A DNA stretch of 64,000 nt from Lachnospiraceae bacterium. GTDB taxonomy: Bacteria > Bacillota > Clostridia > Lachnospirales > Lachnospiraceae. Under the pieces are notes generated by a model, which saw only the letters and a list, made by a program, of their open reading frames with translations, was not told the DNA's origin and made no database searches. Both the position numbers and the translations under genes were made by a program. Positions 17,046 through 25,537 of the stretch are shown here, in pieces (within the stretch, counting starts at the first letter, position 1; every line of letters begins with the position of its first letter). The stretch covers positions 1 through 64,000 of the forward strand of contig JAQUVX010000013.1 of assembly GCA_028693165.1 (NCBI GenBank), written 5' to 3'.

Positions 17046-17645
17046 TTAAAGTTTTGGAATATTCAAGTCTAGCAGGCTGGCCAGTGAGAACCACGAACCA
17101 TCATCTGCGTAATGTACAATTGTACCATAAGCACTTCTGGTAACAAATCTTCCTTCCGGAGAGTGATTCGCACATACATGAACAACTTCCTCCGGCAGTT
17201 CTGCAGTTAAGGCAATGTAAGCCCCATAGGCCGGATGTCTCAAATTCGGCTTCCCTGTCTTTTTATATTCTATTGCCCATCTTGCTCGATTTTCCGGGTT
17301 GTATTCATATGGTTTTCCTATATCGTGGCAGATGGCACAGGCAAGCAAAATATCTCGATCTAACCCCAAATCCATCTTATAAGCCTTTTCCAAATTATCA
17401 TAAATACTCATGGCCGTCAGTGTGACAACGATCAAATGCATCGATTGATCACCAAGTCCCTCTGCTTCCGGCATACCAGACCCCGGCATTTCTTCAATTT
17501 TTGCATAACCATTGGCCTGCAGAGAAAAGGTCCAGGCATCTACTACTCTTCTGCGGAGCTCCTCATCCTTAATGTCATTAATCATGGGAAGTGTTTTTAA
17601 AACACCGGCTTTAATATCGTGATTCAATTCAATTGGAAACATCAT
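17046..17645 (-). CDS. HD-domain hydrolase
   Basis: A 199-residue HD-domain protein. CHDIGK carries the His-Asp pair, with an upstream His in DQSMHLIVV and later His residues in RHPAYGAY and CANHSPEG as further metal ligands. HD proteins are metal-dependent phosphohydrolases or oxygenases acting on nucleotides, sugar phosphates or inositol. The start is 20 bases behind the TRAP large permease gene. Its place between the transporter and a cupin suggests it processes the imported acid or a phosphate derived from it, but the sequence does not fix the substrate. Confidence 0.75.
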   Translation of the reverse strand: MMFPIELNHDIKAGVLKTLPMINDIKDEELRRRVVDAWTFSLQANGYAKIEEMPGSGMPEAEGLGDQSMHLIVVTLTAMSIYDNLEKAYKMDLGLDRDILLACAICHDIGKPYEYNPENRARWAIEYKKTGKPNLRHPAYGAYIALTAELPEEVVHVCANHSPEGRFVTRSAYGTIVHYADDGSWFSLASLLDLNIPKL

Positions 17646-17665
17646 TTACACCTCTTTCCTTTTAT

Positions 17666-18931
17666 TTACATCAGCAACCCTGGCAAAAATGTTACCAGTG
17701 GCGGACAAAATGTTACGATGATCAATGCAATGATATTGATCGCCAGCAGCGGCATCATAGCCTTTGTAATCTGTTCGAAGGACCTGCTGCTTACACCTGT
17801 TAAGGTAAACAGAACCATTCCAACTGGTGGAGTCAGCATTCCGATTGTAATGTTTAAGATCATAATAACGCCAAAATGCAGTGGGTCAATCCCTACGGCC
17901 GTAATAACCGGCATAAGAATTGGAACCAGAATGACAAGCGCCGACAGTGACTCCATCAGCATGCCGACCAACAGCAGGAACAGGTTGATCACAATCAGTG
18001 CCACATATTTGTTTGTAATAACTCCCAAAAATGCAGTTGCCAACTTCTGCGGAAGCTGTGCCGTTGTGATAATATACCCAAATGAATTGGCGCAACTTAC
18101 AATAAACAATACTCCCATGGTTAAGACAACTGTATCATCCAAAATACCGGGCAAATCTTTCCATTTCAGTTCTTTTGACAAAAGGCCTAATACCATCGCA
18201 TATACCACTGCCACGACAGAAGCTTCTGTCGGTGTACAAAAGCCAAGTGTGATGCCGCCCAGAATGATAACCGGGGTTAAAAGTGCAGGGAATGAAGAAA
18301 TAAAAGATTTTCCAAGCTCCCTGGCTTTCGGAAATTTACTGCAGGGATAGTGACGCTTTTTGCTGACAATGTAGATGTACACCATCAGACACAATGCCAT
18401 AACCAGCCCCGGGATAATTCCACCCATGAACATTTTCCCTACTGACACGCCACTGGCCACTGCAAATACAACTGCTGAAATACTGGGCGGAATAATCGGT
18501 CCAATACAGGAGGATGCCCCCGTTACCGCTACCGCAAAATCCTCATCATAACCCGCATCCGTCATCGCCTTAATTTCAATTGCTCCGAGGCCACCGGCAT
18601 CTGCAACGGCAGACCCTGACATTCCCGCGAAGATAACCGATGCGGCCACATTCGCATGCCCCAAACCACCCGGTATCCAGCCAACCAGCTTCTCGCAAAA
18701 TCCAAAAATTTTGTCTGTCACACCACCTCTGTTCATGATATTGCCAGCTAAAATAAAGAATCCCAGCGCCAGAAGCGTAAAGGAACTTGATCCCGCAACC
18801 GCTCTTGACAGAATCATATTCAAACTTTCACCATGTACCATGGAATAAATCATGGAACTGCACAGCATACAAAAAGCTACCGGCATCTTCATTAAAAGAA
18901 ATGCAAAAAACAAGGCAAATAAAAGTGCCAT
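17666..18931 (-). CDS. dctM: TRAP transporter large permease (DctM)
   Basis: A 421-residue membrane protein with about 11-13 hydrophobic segments, the driving subunit of a TRAP transporter. It uses an ion gradient to import organic acids. GMSGSAVADAGGLGAIEIKAM and GASSCIGPIIPPS are the family's conserved loop motifs, and GMLTPPVGMVLF is the second-half counterpart. The ATG shares one base with the stop of the small permease (TGATG), so they are coupled. It is the third gene of the operon dctP-dctQ-dctM-HD-cupin. Confidence 0.92.
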   Translation of the reverse strand: MALLFALFFAFLLMKMPVAFCMLCSSMIYSMVHGESLNMILSRAVAGSSSFTLLALGFFILAGNIMNRGGVTDKIFGFCEKLVGWIPGGLGHANVAASVIFAGMSGSAVADAGGLGAIEIKAMTDAGYDEDFAVAVTGASSCIGPIIPPSISAVVFAVASGVSVGKMFMGGIIPGLVMALCLMVYIYIVSKKRHYPCSKFPKARELGKSFISSFPALLTPVIILGGITLGFCTPTEASVVAVVYAMVLGLLSKELKWKDLPGILDDTVVLTMGVLFIVSCANSFGYIITTAQLPQKLATAFLGVITNKYVALIVINLFLLLVGMLMESLSALVILVPILMPVITAVGIDPLHFGVIMILNITIGMLTPPVGMVLFTLTGVSSRSFEQITKAMMPLLAINIIALIIVTFCPPLVTFLPGLLM

Positions 18932-19419
18932 CAGTTCTCCTTTCTTGTGCTCTCAAAGATTGTCTGCAAAAGGTGCAAAACCCTTGCTGTAAGGTAGATA
19001 ATTGCAATTACGAATCCAACCGGAATAAACATATAGAAATAGCTTTTGTTCAGCCATGAGATCGTTCCTAATGCAATATTCTGTTTTGCAACATAGCCAA
19101 TACTGGCTATCGTTATTTTATAAAGACAGAAGATCATAACCGAATTGGTAATTAAATCAAAAGTCCACTGTACAACCTGAGGCACTCTGTCATATAAAAG
19201 GGATAGTTCAGTATGCTGTTTTCTCATAAAGCAATATCCTATTCCCAGGAAAGCGATCGTTCCCTGCAAAATCGTTGTTACTTCATCGGTCCAAATTAAG
19301 GGCTTATTAAACAAATACCTCATCGTAACATGAAGAACAAGAATCAGCAACATGGCAGCCATTATAATTGAGAAAACTATTTTGCAAATTTTTTCCATTT
19401 CATCTGCAATTTTTTTCAT
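18931..19419 (-). CDS. dctQ: TRAP transporter small permease (DctQ)
   Basis: A 162-residue protein with four predicted membrane helices, the small subunit of the TRAP transporter. The LIWTDEVTTILQGTIAFLG segment contains the conserved W-x-[DE]-E stretch between helices 1 and 2. It holds DctM and docks the DctP binding protein. The gene lies 63 bases behind dctP and overlaps the start of dctM by one base. Confidence 0.88.
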   Translation of the reverse strand: MKKIADEMEKICKIVFSIIMAAMLLILVLHVTMRYLFNKPLIWTDEVTTILQGTIAFLGIGYCFMRKQHTELSLLYDRVPQVVQWTFDLITNSVMIFCLYKITIASIGYVAKQNIALGTISWLNKSYFYMFIPVGFVIAIIYLTARVLHLLQTIFESTRKEN

Positions 19420-19482
19420 GGTAATCTCCTTCTAAGCATCCGTGGGAAAGAATTTCTTCCTCCCCACCCCGCTCAATCATTT

Positions 19483-20559
19483 TTACTGAATTGCCTGGAT
19501 ATCCTCGTACATTCCTTCAATCCAGTCGGATTTAAACTTCTCGTACATAGGCTTCATCTTTTCAGCAAATGCAGCTTTGTCAGTATTCACAATTTCCATA
19601 TGGGTTCCCAATTCTTCGATTGCTTTTTGTTCCGCATCAAGTGCTTTCTCATTATGCGCATCAGATACTTCTTTTGCCGCCTCATATAACAGGTTAATCT
19701 GATCCTCTGATAATTTTCCCTTTACCACATCACTCATGAAAATGTTCATCATCTGATACTGATGGTCTGTGATATTCAAATATTTCTGTACCTCATAGAA
19801 TTTCATCGCCAGAATGGATAATGGTGGATTTTCCTGTCCATCTGCAACCCCCTGCTGCAGAGCGAGGTATGTCTCATTATAAGCAACTGGTGTCGGAGTA
19901 CCACCTAATGCTTCAATCGCTGCAATCGGCATCGGTTCGTTGGCTGCTCTCATTTTTAATCCAGCGAAATCATCAGGCGTATTTAACGGAACCTTCGCCG
20001 TGGTCATCTGACGAGCGCCATAATAGACCGGAGCAAGAATCGTCACGCCACAAGTTTCATCCAACCCCTCTACCAACTGCTTATAGCTATCGCTTTCATA
20101 GAATTTAAAAAGATGATCCGTATCCCGGAACATATAAAATGCTTCAATAATGGAAAATGGCTTATAACGCTGCGTGTACTGTCCTGTCGCCGCAATGTAA
20201 AAATCCACATCTCCGTTGGAACAGGCATCCGCCATCTCTGCACTGGTCCCCAACGTCTCCGCGGGATATACATCAATTTTGATCGCTCCATTTGATTTCT
20301 TCGCAACTGCATCCGCAAAATTTAATGCTGTCTCGTGGATCAAATGCTCTGTGGATTGAGAATGTGCCAGTCGAAGTGTAACTGTCTCTCCCTGCGCCTC
20401 TGCTGCTGTCTCTGCCAATGCCGCTTCTGCTGTCTTACTCTCAGTAGCCGGTGCTGCTGTCGTGGAAGCATTCGTGTTTCCACCCGAACATGCAGCCAAT
20501 GACATCCCCATGATTGCAGCCATTGTTAAACCCATTGTCTTTTTAACGATTTTCTTCAT
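19483..20559 (-). CDS. dctP: TRAP transporter substrate-binding lipoprotein (DctP)
   Basis: A 358-residue extracellular solute-binding protein. The lipobox SLAAC has the lipidated Cys24, then a T/A/E-rich tether to about 55, then the DctP domain with LRLAHSQSTEH and ALGGTPTPVAYNETYLALQQGVADGQENP. The last motif is the family's ligand-binding and dimer strand; its Arg in MRAANEPM should pair with the substrate carboxylate, so the ligand is an organic acid (sugar acid, sialic acid or dicarboxylate type). The start at 20559 has AAAGGAGAAAAAAGT. It heads the operon behind a promoter that overlaps a GntR-type operator. Confidence 0.9.
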   Translation of the reverse strand: MKKIVKKTMGLTMAAIMGMSLAACSGGNTNASTTAAPATESKTAEAALAETAAEAQGETVTLRLAHSQSTEHLIHETALNFADAVAKKSNGAIKIDVYPAETLGTSAEMADACSNGDVDFYIAATGQYTQRYKPFSIIEAFYMFRDTDHLFKFYESDSYKQLVEGLDETCGVTILAPVYYGARQMTTAKVPLNTPDDFAGLKMRAANEPMPIAAIEALGGTPTPVAYNETYLALQQGVADGQENPPLSILAMKFYEVQKYLNITDHQYQMMNIFMSDVVKGKLSEDQINLLYEAAKEVSDAHNEKALDAEQKAIEELGTHMEIVNTDKAAFAEKMKPMYEKFKSDWIEGMYEDIQAIQ

Positions 20560-20612
20560 ACTTTTTTCTCCTTTTTTGTTTTGTGTTTCGTGCATTTTTC
20601 TTGTGTGTCTGT

Positions 20613-20641
20613 AGTATACAACATGTTGGAAAGATTTTCAA
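20613..20641 (-). promoter_or_regulatory. dctP promoter with overlapping operator
   Basis: On the minus strand TTGAAA (20636-20641) and TATACT (20613-20618) are 17 bp apart. The -10 lies inside AGTATACAACA (20613-20623). The same 11-mer occurs inverted before the gntR gene at 20807-20817. Binding there would block the promoter. Confidence 0.65.
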
Positions 20642-20760
20642 CTATATTTTTATATTTTTAATAAAATAAATTTCGATTAACTTTAATTGCCCATAACTTT
20701 GCACAAAAAACTCATTTTATTACCTTGTAATTCAACAAGTTGCACTTTTTTAAGAAACCA

Positions 20761-20817
20761 TTGACAAAGTATGGAAATCTCTGCTAATATGTCTAAGTAA
20801 CGTTATTGTTGTATACT
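20761..20817 (+). promoter_or_regulatory. gntR promoter with downstream operator
   Basis: TTGACA (20761-20766) and TAATAT (20785-20790) are 18 bp apart. TGTTGTATACT (20807-20817) lies just downstream of the likely start point, and is the inverse of the dctP operator. It fits autorepression by the GntR protein. Confidence 0.65.
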
Positions 20818-20842
20818 TCTGTTTCCAACCTGGGGGCCTTTT

Positions 20843-21553
20843 ATGAATTCATCTAGAACTACAAGCAATAAGGATTTAAAAAATCATGTTTATACAATAT
20901 TAAAGGAACGGCTCATCGACTGCGTCTATCCGCCAGATTCTATGCTGAACGAAGCACAACTGGCTTCTGACCTAAACCTCAGCAGAACCCCGGTTCGAGA
21001 AGCCATCAGTCGCCTGGAAATGGATGGTTTCATTAAAATCATCCCTAAAAAGGGGATTTATGTGACCAATATTGATTTTCACGATGTTATTCAAATATTT
21101 CAAACACGCCTGGAAGTTGAACCGATTGCATTAAGGCTTGCCGCACCGAATCTTCCAATTGAAGAATTAATTAATTTCCGCAATAAATTTCAGGCTGATG
21201 CGCCCAATATCCGCAACAGCTTTCGTTTAGATACTGCGATGCATCTCTTTATTATTGAACACTGCGGAAACAAATACATTATTGATATGATGCGCAAACT
21301 GTTTGATGACAATACTCGTGTTATTATTGCCAGCAAGCAAAACGAAACCAATATACATGATGCAAGACAGGAGCATCTCGATATTCTCAACGCTCTGATC
21401 GATACAAACTCTAAACTTGCAGAACAGTTAATGCGTACACACATTGAGACTTGCCGTCGCGCTGCGTTAGATTACTTCTATTCCAAGCCGGCCTATTCCT
21501 CCCCAAATTCCGAGCAATACAAGCAGGAACTTGCCAAGATTGATTTTGAATAA
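20843..21553 (+). CDS. GntR-family regulator with FCD domain
   Basis: A 236-residue regulator. Residues 10-78 are the GntR winged helix (YPPDSMLNEAQLASDLNLSR then TPVREAISRLEMDGF), and residues 85-215 the all-helical FCD ligand domain, with the His/Asp metal ligands likely in DTAMHLFIIEHCGN and RQEHLDILNAL. FCD regulators sense organic acids such as sugar acids. It is divergent from the TRAP operon, and both promoters carry an AGTATACAACA site, so it is most likely the repressor of dctPQM-HD-cupin and of itself. The ribosome site (GGGGGCC) is modest. Confidence 0.9.
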   Translation: MNSSRTTSNKDLKNHVYTILKERLIDCVYPPDSMLNEAQLASDLNLSRTPVREAISRLEMDGFIKIIPKKGIYVTNIDFHDVIQIFQTRLEVEPIALRLAAPNLPIEELINFRNKFQADAPNIRNSFRLDTAMHLFIIEHCGNKYIIDMMRKLFDDNTRVIIASKQNETNIHDARQEHLDILNALIDTNSKLAEQLMRTHIETCRRAALDYFYSKPAYSSPNSEQYKQELAKIDFE

Positions 21554-21697
21554 TCTTTATAGATAGAGCAAAGTGTCTTTGGCTGCCTTCATCGTGGCAA
21601 CCTTAAATTTGTTTCCTCCTTAACTGTCTGTTCCATTCTGTCAGGAATTTCATCATGCGCATGGTCTTCAAACTTATTTTGATTATGATTTCCTGAG

Positions 21698-22140
21698 TCT
21701 GCCTTTTGCAAAGTCCTTTTAGATAACACCTCTTTCAAACGGGGAGACTCCTTTAAAATACTTAAAAATCAGTTCCACAAAGATCATCCCAAAGGATTTT
21801 ATATCAGAGGCAGACCTAGCTTATGTTCTCCTGATATCACCATTAAGTACATCAGCAGATACCTCGGAAGGCCTGTCATTGCCACTTTCAGGATTAATAC
21901 CCATGGTAGAGATTGCCTCAGAAGCAGAAATGTCTTTTCAGGCCACTGGATTGGCACAATCCAATCAGTCCGACTTTCGGCTATGATCTGCTCAAACGCC
22001 CGGGGTGTGGCACTTCTATATTGGCTTTAGAAGTTTATCAGAAAAAATACATCCTAAACCAAAAGCAAAAAGCTACATAGACAATGTCATGGCGAAGTCG
22101 CACCTTGGCTCTTTTTCTATACCATTTTTTAGTTCTGATC
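21698..22140 (+). pseudogene. Decayed IS91-family transposase (C-terminal part)
   Basis: Conceptual translation from 21698 gives SAFCKVLLDN... and later IKYISRYLGRPVIAT, a hallmark of IS91-type transposases (the KYI-x-RYLGRP stretch). Further on, RKN and KKLHRQC and then MSWRSRTLALF match the usual end of these proteins but in shifted frames and with internal stops. The gene is therefore broken by substitutions and frameshifts. No terminal ends typical of an intact element were recognised. The rest of the 21554-22228 gap holds no other gene. Confidence 0.75.
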
Positions 22141-22183
22141 TATTATACACCTCTTTGCGGATTTGCTAAGTTTTCTGAAAATC

Positions 22184-22215
22184 AAAAAAACAGAGCCGGA
22201 TCTCCCAGCCCTGTT
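22184..22215 (-). terminator. Terminator of the SLC13-hydrolase operon
   Basis: On the minus strand ACAGGGCTGG pairs (with wobbles) with CCGGCTCTGT and is followed by TTTTTTT. Confidence 0.8.
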
Positions 22216-22228
22216 TCTTTACTAGATA

Positions 22229-22960
22229 TTATATATCTCGAACCATTTTCAAAAGTAAATCAAACGCTTTTTGCCATTCCGCTGTGTTCTCCACCACGGA
22301 AGTATGTCCAGCCTCCATGTAGAACACTTTTGTCTGCGGCATAGCTTCCACAATCATCTTAACGTGTTCTACTGTGCGTCCCTTGTCAAGTGTTCCATGG
22401 GCTACCACTACCGGTTTATGAAAATTTCTCAGTCCGTCTCTAAAGTCGACAGACCTCACCGAAGTTGTGATCTGATAAGCGCACTCTTTTTCAATTCTTC
22501 CCATATATTCCAACAGTTCCAGTCTCAAAAGCGGTGGAACCGGGCGGGAAAACCAGCCACGAAGCAGACTGTCAAAAAATTCCCTGTCGCCCCATTTTTC
22601 AAGGACGCGCTTCGGAAGATCCGGATTTCCATGCCCAATTGCACACGGTCCTGTATTGGAAAGCATCAACCCGGAAAGTAGCTCCGGATATCGTCCCGCC
22701 ACTCCCATAGAAATCACTCCTCCAGCTGACCAACCAGCCAGAATCACGGGGCCGAGTTCTGCTGCCCTCAAAAATTCTGCAAGTCGGTCTCCCACAGACG
22801 TCACATCCCACGGTCCGTCAGAATGACAATAATCAACTGCTCCAAATTGAAATGTGCCATCCGACTCAATCTGATTAAATACACAAGGTGAAACATTTCC
22901 TCCCGACAGGAAAAGCACAGTAGGTTTTCCTCGCTCTAAATCACCAATGATTTTCAACAT
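22229..22960 (-). CDS. Alpha/beta-fold hydrolase
   Basis: A 243-residue alpha/beta hydrolase. The nucleophile elbow is GWSAGG (Ser near residue 98), the oxyanion strand region is FLSGGN near 18, an acid is likely in VVAHGTLDKG, and the catalytic His is in EAGHTSV near the C-terminus. AGGAGG lies 11 bases before the start, with 16 bases from the SLC13 permease stop, so both are in one operon. The family covers esterases, thioesterases and lyases. Next to an organic-anion permease it may hydrolyse an ester or thioester in the same pathway. Confidence 0.82.
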   Translation of the reverse strand: MLKIIGDLERGKPTVLFLSGGNVSPCVFNQIESDGTFQFGAVDYCHSDGPWDVTSVGDRLAEFLRAAELGPVILAGWSAGGVISMGVAGRYPELLSGLMLSNTGPCAIGHGNPDLPKRVLEKWGDREFFDSLLRGWFSRPVPPLLRLELLEYMGRIEKECAYQITTSVRSVDFRDGLRNFHKPVVVAHGTLDKGRTVEHVKMIVEAMPQTKVFYMEAGHTSVVENTAEWQKAFDLLLKMVRDI

Positions 22961-22976
22961 AATATCGTAATCCTCC

Positions 22977-24239
22977 TTATAGTGGCATAATAATCGGCAA
23001 CCAGATAACTGCTACAACTGTCATTATAACCGCAAGTGGTAAACCACATTTCATAAAATCTTTCACCTTATATGGACCGGCGCTCATACAGATTGCCTCT
23101 GCCGGAGATGCCATGGGTGTCAGAAAGCTTCCAAACGCACCACACACCGCAGCCATAACTGCCGCTCGCGGATCAACGCCGATCCTCAATGCAACCAATG
23201 CAGCCAGCGGTGTGAACAGCGTTAAGCAGGCGGTATTCGACATAAACTGTGTCAAAATCAGCGGTACTACAAAGAACGTTCCAACAATAAAGTACGGGTT
23301 TGTTGTATTTCCAAGCATCTGCACGATATGATCTGCAATAAAATCACCTGCACCTGTGGATGACAAGGCTGAAGAAAGCGGCAGAACACCTGCAAAAAGA
23401 AAAATTGTAGGCAAATGAATTGCTCCCAGCGCTTCATTTACTCCCATAATTCCTGTCAAAATCAAAACCGTACAGCTGATCATCGCAATCACAAATAGAT
23501 CCAAACCGATTACCTGATATGTAATCATCGCAAGCACCGTCACTGCAATAATTGCAATCGCCAGTTTGTTTTTTGACTCACTCAGCTTTTTCCCTGCTAC
23601 ACTTCCTGACATATTCAATTCCTCAAGCTGGTCATTTGGCGTATCCGGAAGTAATTTGTGTCCAACTGTGCACATATACAAAATAATAACGATCAGGAAT
23701 GGAAGCCTGGCGAGTGTAAAATCCCAAATTGTAAACGGAATAGAACCACCCTGCTGCATTAAAATGTCATTGATTGTAAGGTTAATTGCTCCAGACCCCA
23801 TAAATGTCATTGCCGTCGCTACGCTGGCCGCACAGGTAAGCGGAAAATACAGTTTTTGCCTGCTTATAGGCAATGTTGCCAGAATCGGAAACAGAATCAG
23901 CACAGCCGCACTGGAATTGATGATAACACCAATCATGGACGAAACAATACACGACCACAGAATCATCTTCGTTGGTGTGTTTCCGTATTTTAAGACAAGT
24001 CCCTTGATCGAATCCAAAAGCGATGTTTTTTTAATAGCACCTCCCACAATGAACATTGCCCCAGTCAAAATGACACTGCTATTGGAAAACCCGCTCAGCG
24101 CCGCACTCGGAGCGATTACTTTGGTGGCCGCAAGTGCAATGATAATCAGCATAGAAACAACTGGAATCGGTATTTTACCAGATATAAATGCTACCGCAGC
24201 AAATAGTAATATTAAAACCGTAATAATCATAGGACTCAT
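22977..24239 (-). CDS. SLC13/CitM-like organic anion permease
   Basis: A 420-residue membrane protein with about 11-12 hydrophobic segments, of the DASS/ArsB-NhaD superfamily. INSSAAVLILFPI and MSNTACLTLFTPLAALVALRIG are the two matching SNT/NSS-type motifs that bind sodium and the carboxylate in SLC13 transporters. The likely substrates are di- or tricarboxylates. The start lacks a clear ribosome site; an upstream ATG is followed at once by a stop. It is divergent from a LysR gene and precedes the alpha/beta hydrolase gene. Confidence 0.83.
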   Translation of the reverse strand: MSPMIITVLILLFAAVAFISGKIPIPVVSMLIIIALAATKVIAPSAALSGFSNSSVILTGAMFIVGGAIKKTSLLDSIKGLVLKYGNTPTKMILWSCIVSSMIGVIINSSAAVLILFPILATLPISRQKLYFPLTCAASVATAMTFMGSGAINLTINDILMQQGGSIPFTIWDFTLARLPFLIVIILYMCTVGHKLLPDTPNDQLEELNMSGSVAGKKLSESKNKLAIAIIAVTVLAMITYQVIGLDLFVIAMISCTVLILTGIMGVNEALGAIHLPTIFLFAGVLPLSSALSSTGAGDFIADHIVQMLGNTTNPYFIVGTFFVVPLILTQFMSNTACLTLFTPLAALVALRIGVDPRAAVMAAVCGAFGSFLTPMASPAEAICMSAGPYKVKDFMKCGLPLAVIMTVVAVIWLPIIMPL

Positions 24240-24391
24240 GTTTTCATTTGAATAGTAATTCGCTCAGGAATCACTACCTCCTCCTTTCATCTTTTGCGTT
24301 ACCCCTAGATCATTGTCTTAATCGCGCGATCTTGAACAATCTATACTCTATATATTAACAATTTGAGTCTAAAAAGCAAATGCCAAAAAAT

Positions 24392-24409
24392 GTTATTGCA
24401 TATAACAAA
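24392..24409. promoter_or_regulatory. LysR-type box between permease and regulator genes
   Basis: GTTATTGCATATAAC is an inverted repeat GTTAT-N5-ATAAC, fitting the T-N11-A box of LysR proteins. The overlapping 12-mer GCATATAACAAA (24398-24409) recurs on the minus strand upstream of the MmgE/PrpD gene (27062-27073). Confidence 0.55.
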
Positions 24410-24484
24410 AACACATATCCATTGTTCCCACTTTTGTTTTATAATGAAAAATAAGAAACCTATCCACCATTACAGGAGAAGCCC

Positions 24485-25435
24485 ATGAATAAAACTGACA
24501 TGTACAATATTTCTATTATTGCAGAAGAAGGAAGTCTTTCAAGAGCCTCCAGCAGACTCTTCATCTCTCAGCCCGCTTTAAGTCGATGCCTGCAAAAAGT
24601 CGAAGAAGAGCTTGGGGAAAAACTTTTTCGTCGAACACCAGCTGGACTGACACTAACGTATTCTGGAGAATGTTTTTTGAACAGCGCATATAAGATTTTA
24701 AAGTATTATAATGATTTGGAAATGGAATTTTGTGAAATCAATAATATGCGAAAAGGAACACTCAATTTAGGGTCTGCCGAAAAAGTCGCTACCATGATCC
24801 TTCCGCAGATTCTTCCCGCCTATCAAAAAATATATCCGAGCATTAAGATCAATTTGCTGGAATATAATTCCTATCTCCTTGAAGAAAAGCTGATCAATGG
24901 CTCCATCGATATTGCGACGCTTTGTCTGCCCATCAAGTCGGATAAAATAGATTATGAGATCTTTTACCAGGATCCGTTGTATCTTGCCATTCCAGGAGAT
25001 TATCCGGTACATCAGTATGCTGTTTATAAAGACGGCATTAAAGGTCCTTTCCTGGATATTCGCCATGTTATGGACTATAATTTTATTCTGACAAATAAAC
25101 ATAAAAAGACACGTCAAGCCGCAGAACAAATCATCCAGCAGGCAGGCATCATCCAACCTTATATGGTATCGCAAAGCATAGAAACTGTAATTGGCTTTGT
25201 CGCAAATGGCATGGGGATCTCCATTGTCCCGCAGATCTACACCCGTATTTACAACACGGGCGACCGTATCAAATATTATCATATTGATGGTGTATCTCAA
25301 GCCTATTGGAGTATGGCGGTAGCTTACTGCAAAGATAATTCGCTCACGAAACCGGCGAAGGAATTTCTGAAACTGTTAAAGGAAACCTCTTCTTTGTTTC
25401 CTGATTACATTCGTCCAAATATTTTTGGTGAATGA
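24485..25435 (+). CDS. LysR-family transcriptional regulator
   Basis: A 316-residue LysR regulator. The helix-turn-helix occupies residues 1-62 (IIAEEGSLSRASSRLFISQP then ALSRCLQKVEEELG). The effector domain starts near 92 with GTLNLGS and ends before residue 300. The ATG has CAGGAGAAGCCC. It is divergent from the SLC13 permease and convergent with the MmgE/PrpD gene; a hairpin separates the latter two. The shared 12-mer suggests it controls both neighbours. The inducer is presumably the carboxylate taken up. Confidence 0.88.
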   Translation: MNKTDMYNISIIAEEGSLSRASSRLFISQPALSRCLQKVEEELGEKLFRRTPAGLTLTYSGECFLNSAYKILKYYNDLEMEFCEINNMRKGTLNLGSAEKVATMILPQILPAYQKIYPSIKINLLEYNSYLLEEKLINGSIDIATLCLPIKSDKIDYEIFYQDPLYLAIPGDYPVHQYAVYKDGIKGPFLDIRHVMDYNFILTNKHKKTRQAAEQIIQQAGIIQPYMVSQSIETVIGFVANGMGISIVPQIYTRIYNTGDRIKYYHIDGVSQAYWSMAVAYCKDNSLTKPAKEFLKLLKETSSLFPDYIRPNIFGE

Positions 25436-25467
25436 CTCCTCCACTCGACGGAAAATACGCAAAATAG

Positions 25468-25503
25468 CGGCCATGCGAGATTACTATTACTCCCGCATGG
25501 CCG
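25468..25503. terminator. Bidirectional terminator between LysR and MmgE/PrpD genes
   Basis: CGGCCATGCG and CGCATGGCCG form a perfect 10-bp stem around a 16-base loop, followed by TTCTCTTT on the plus strand. Confidence 0.75.
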
Positions 25504-25537
25504 TTCTCTTTGTGACTTTATTTTTATAATTCTCGAA

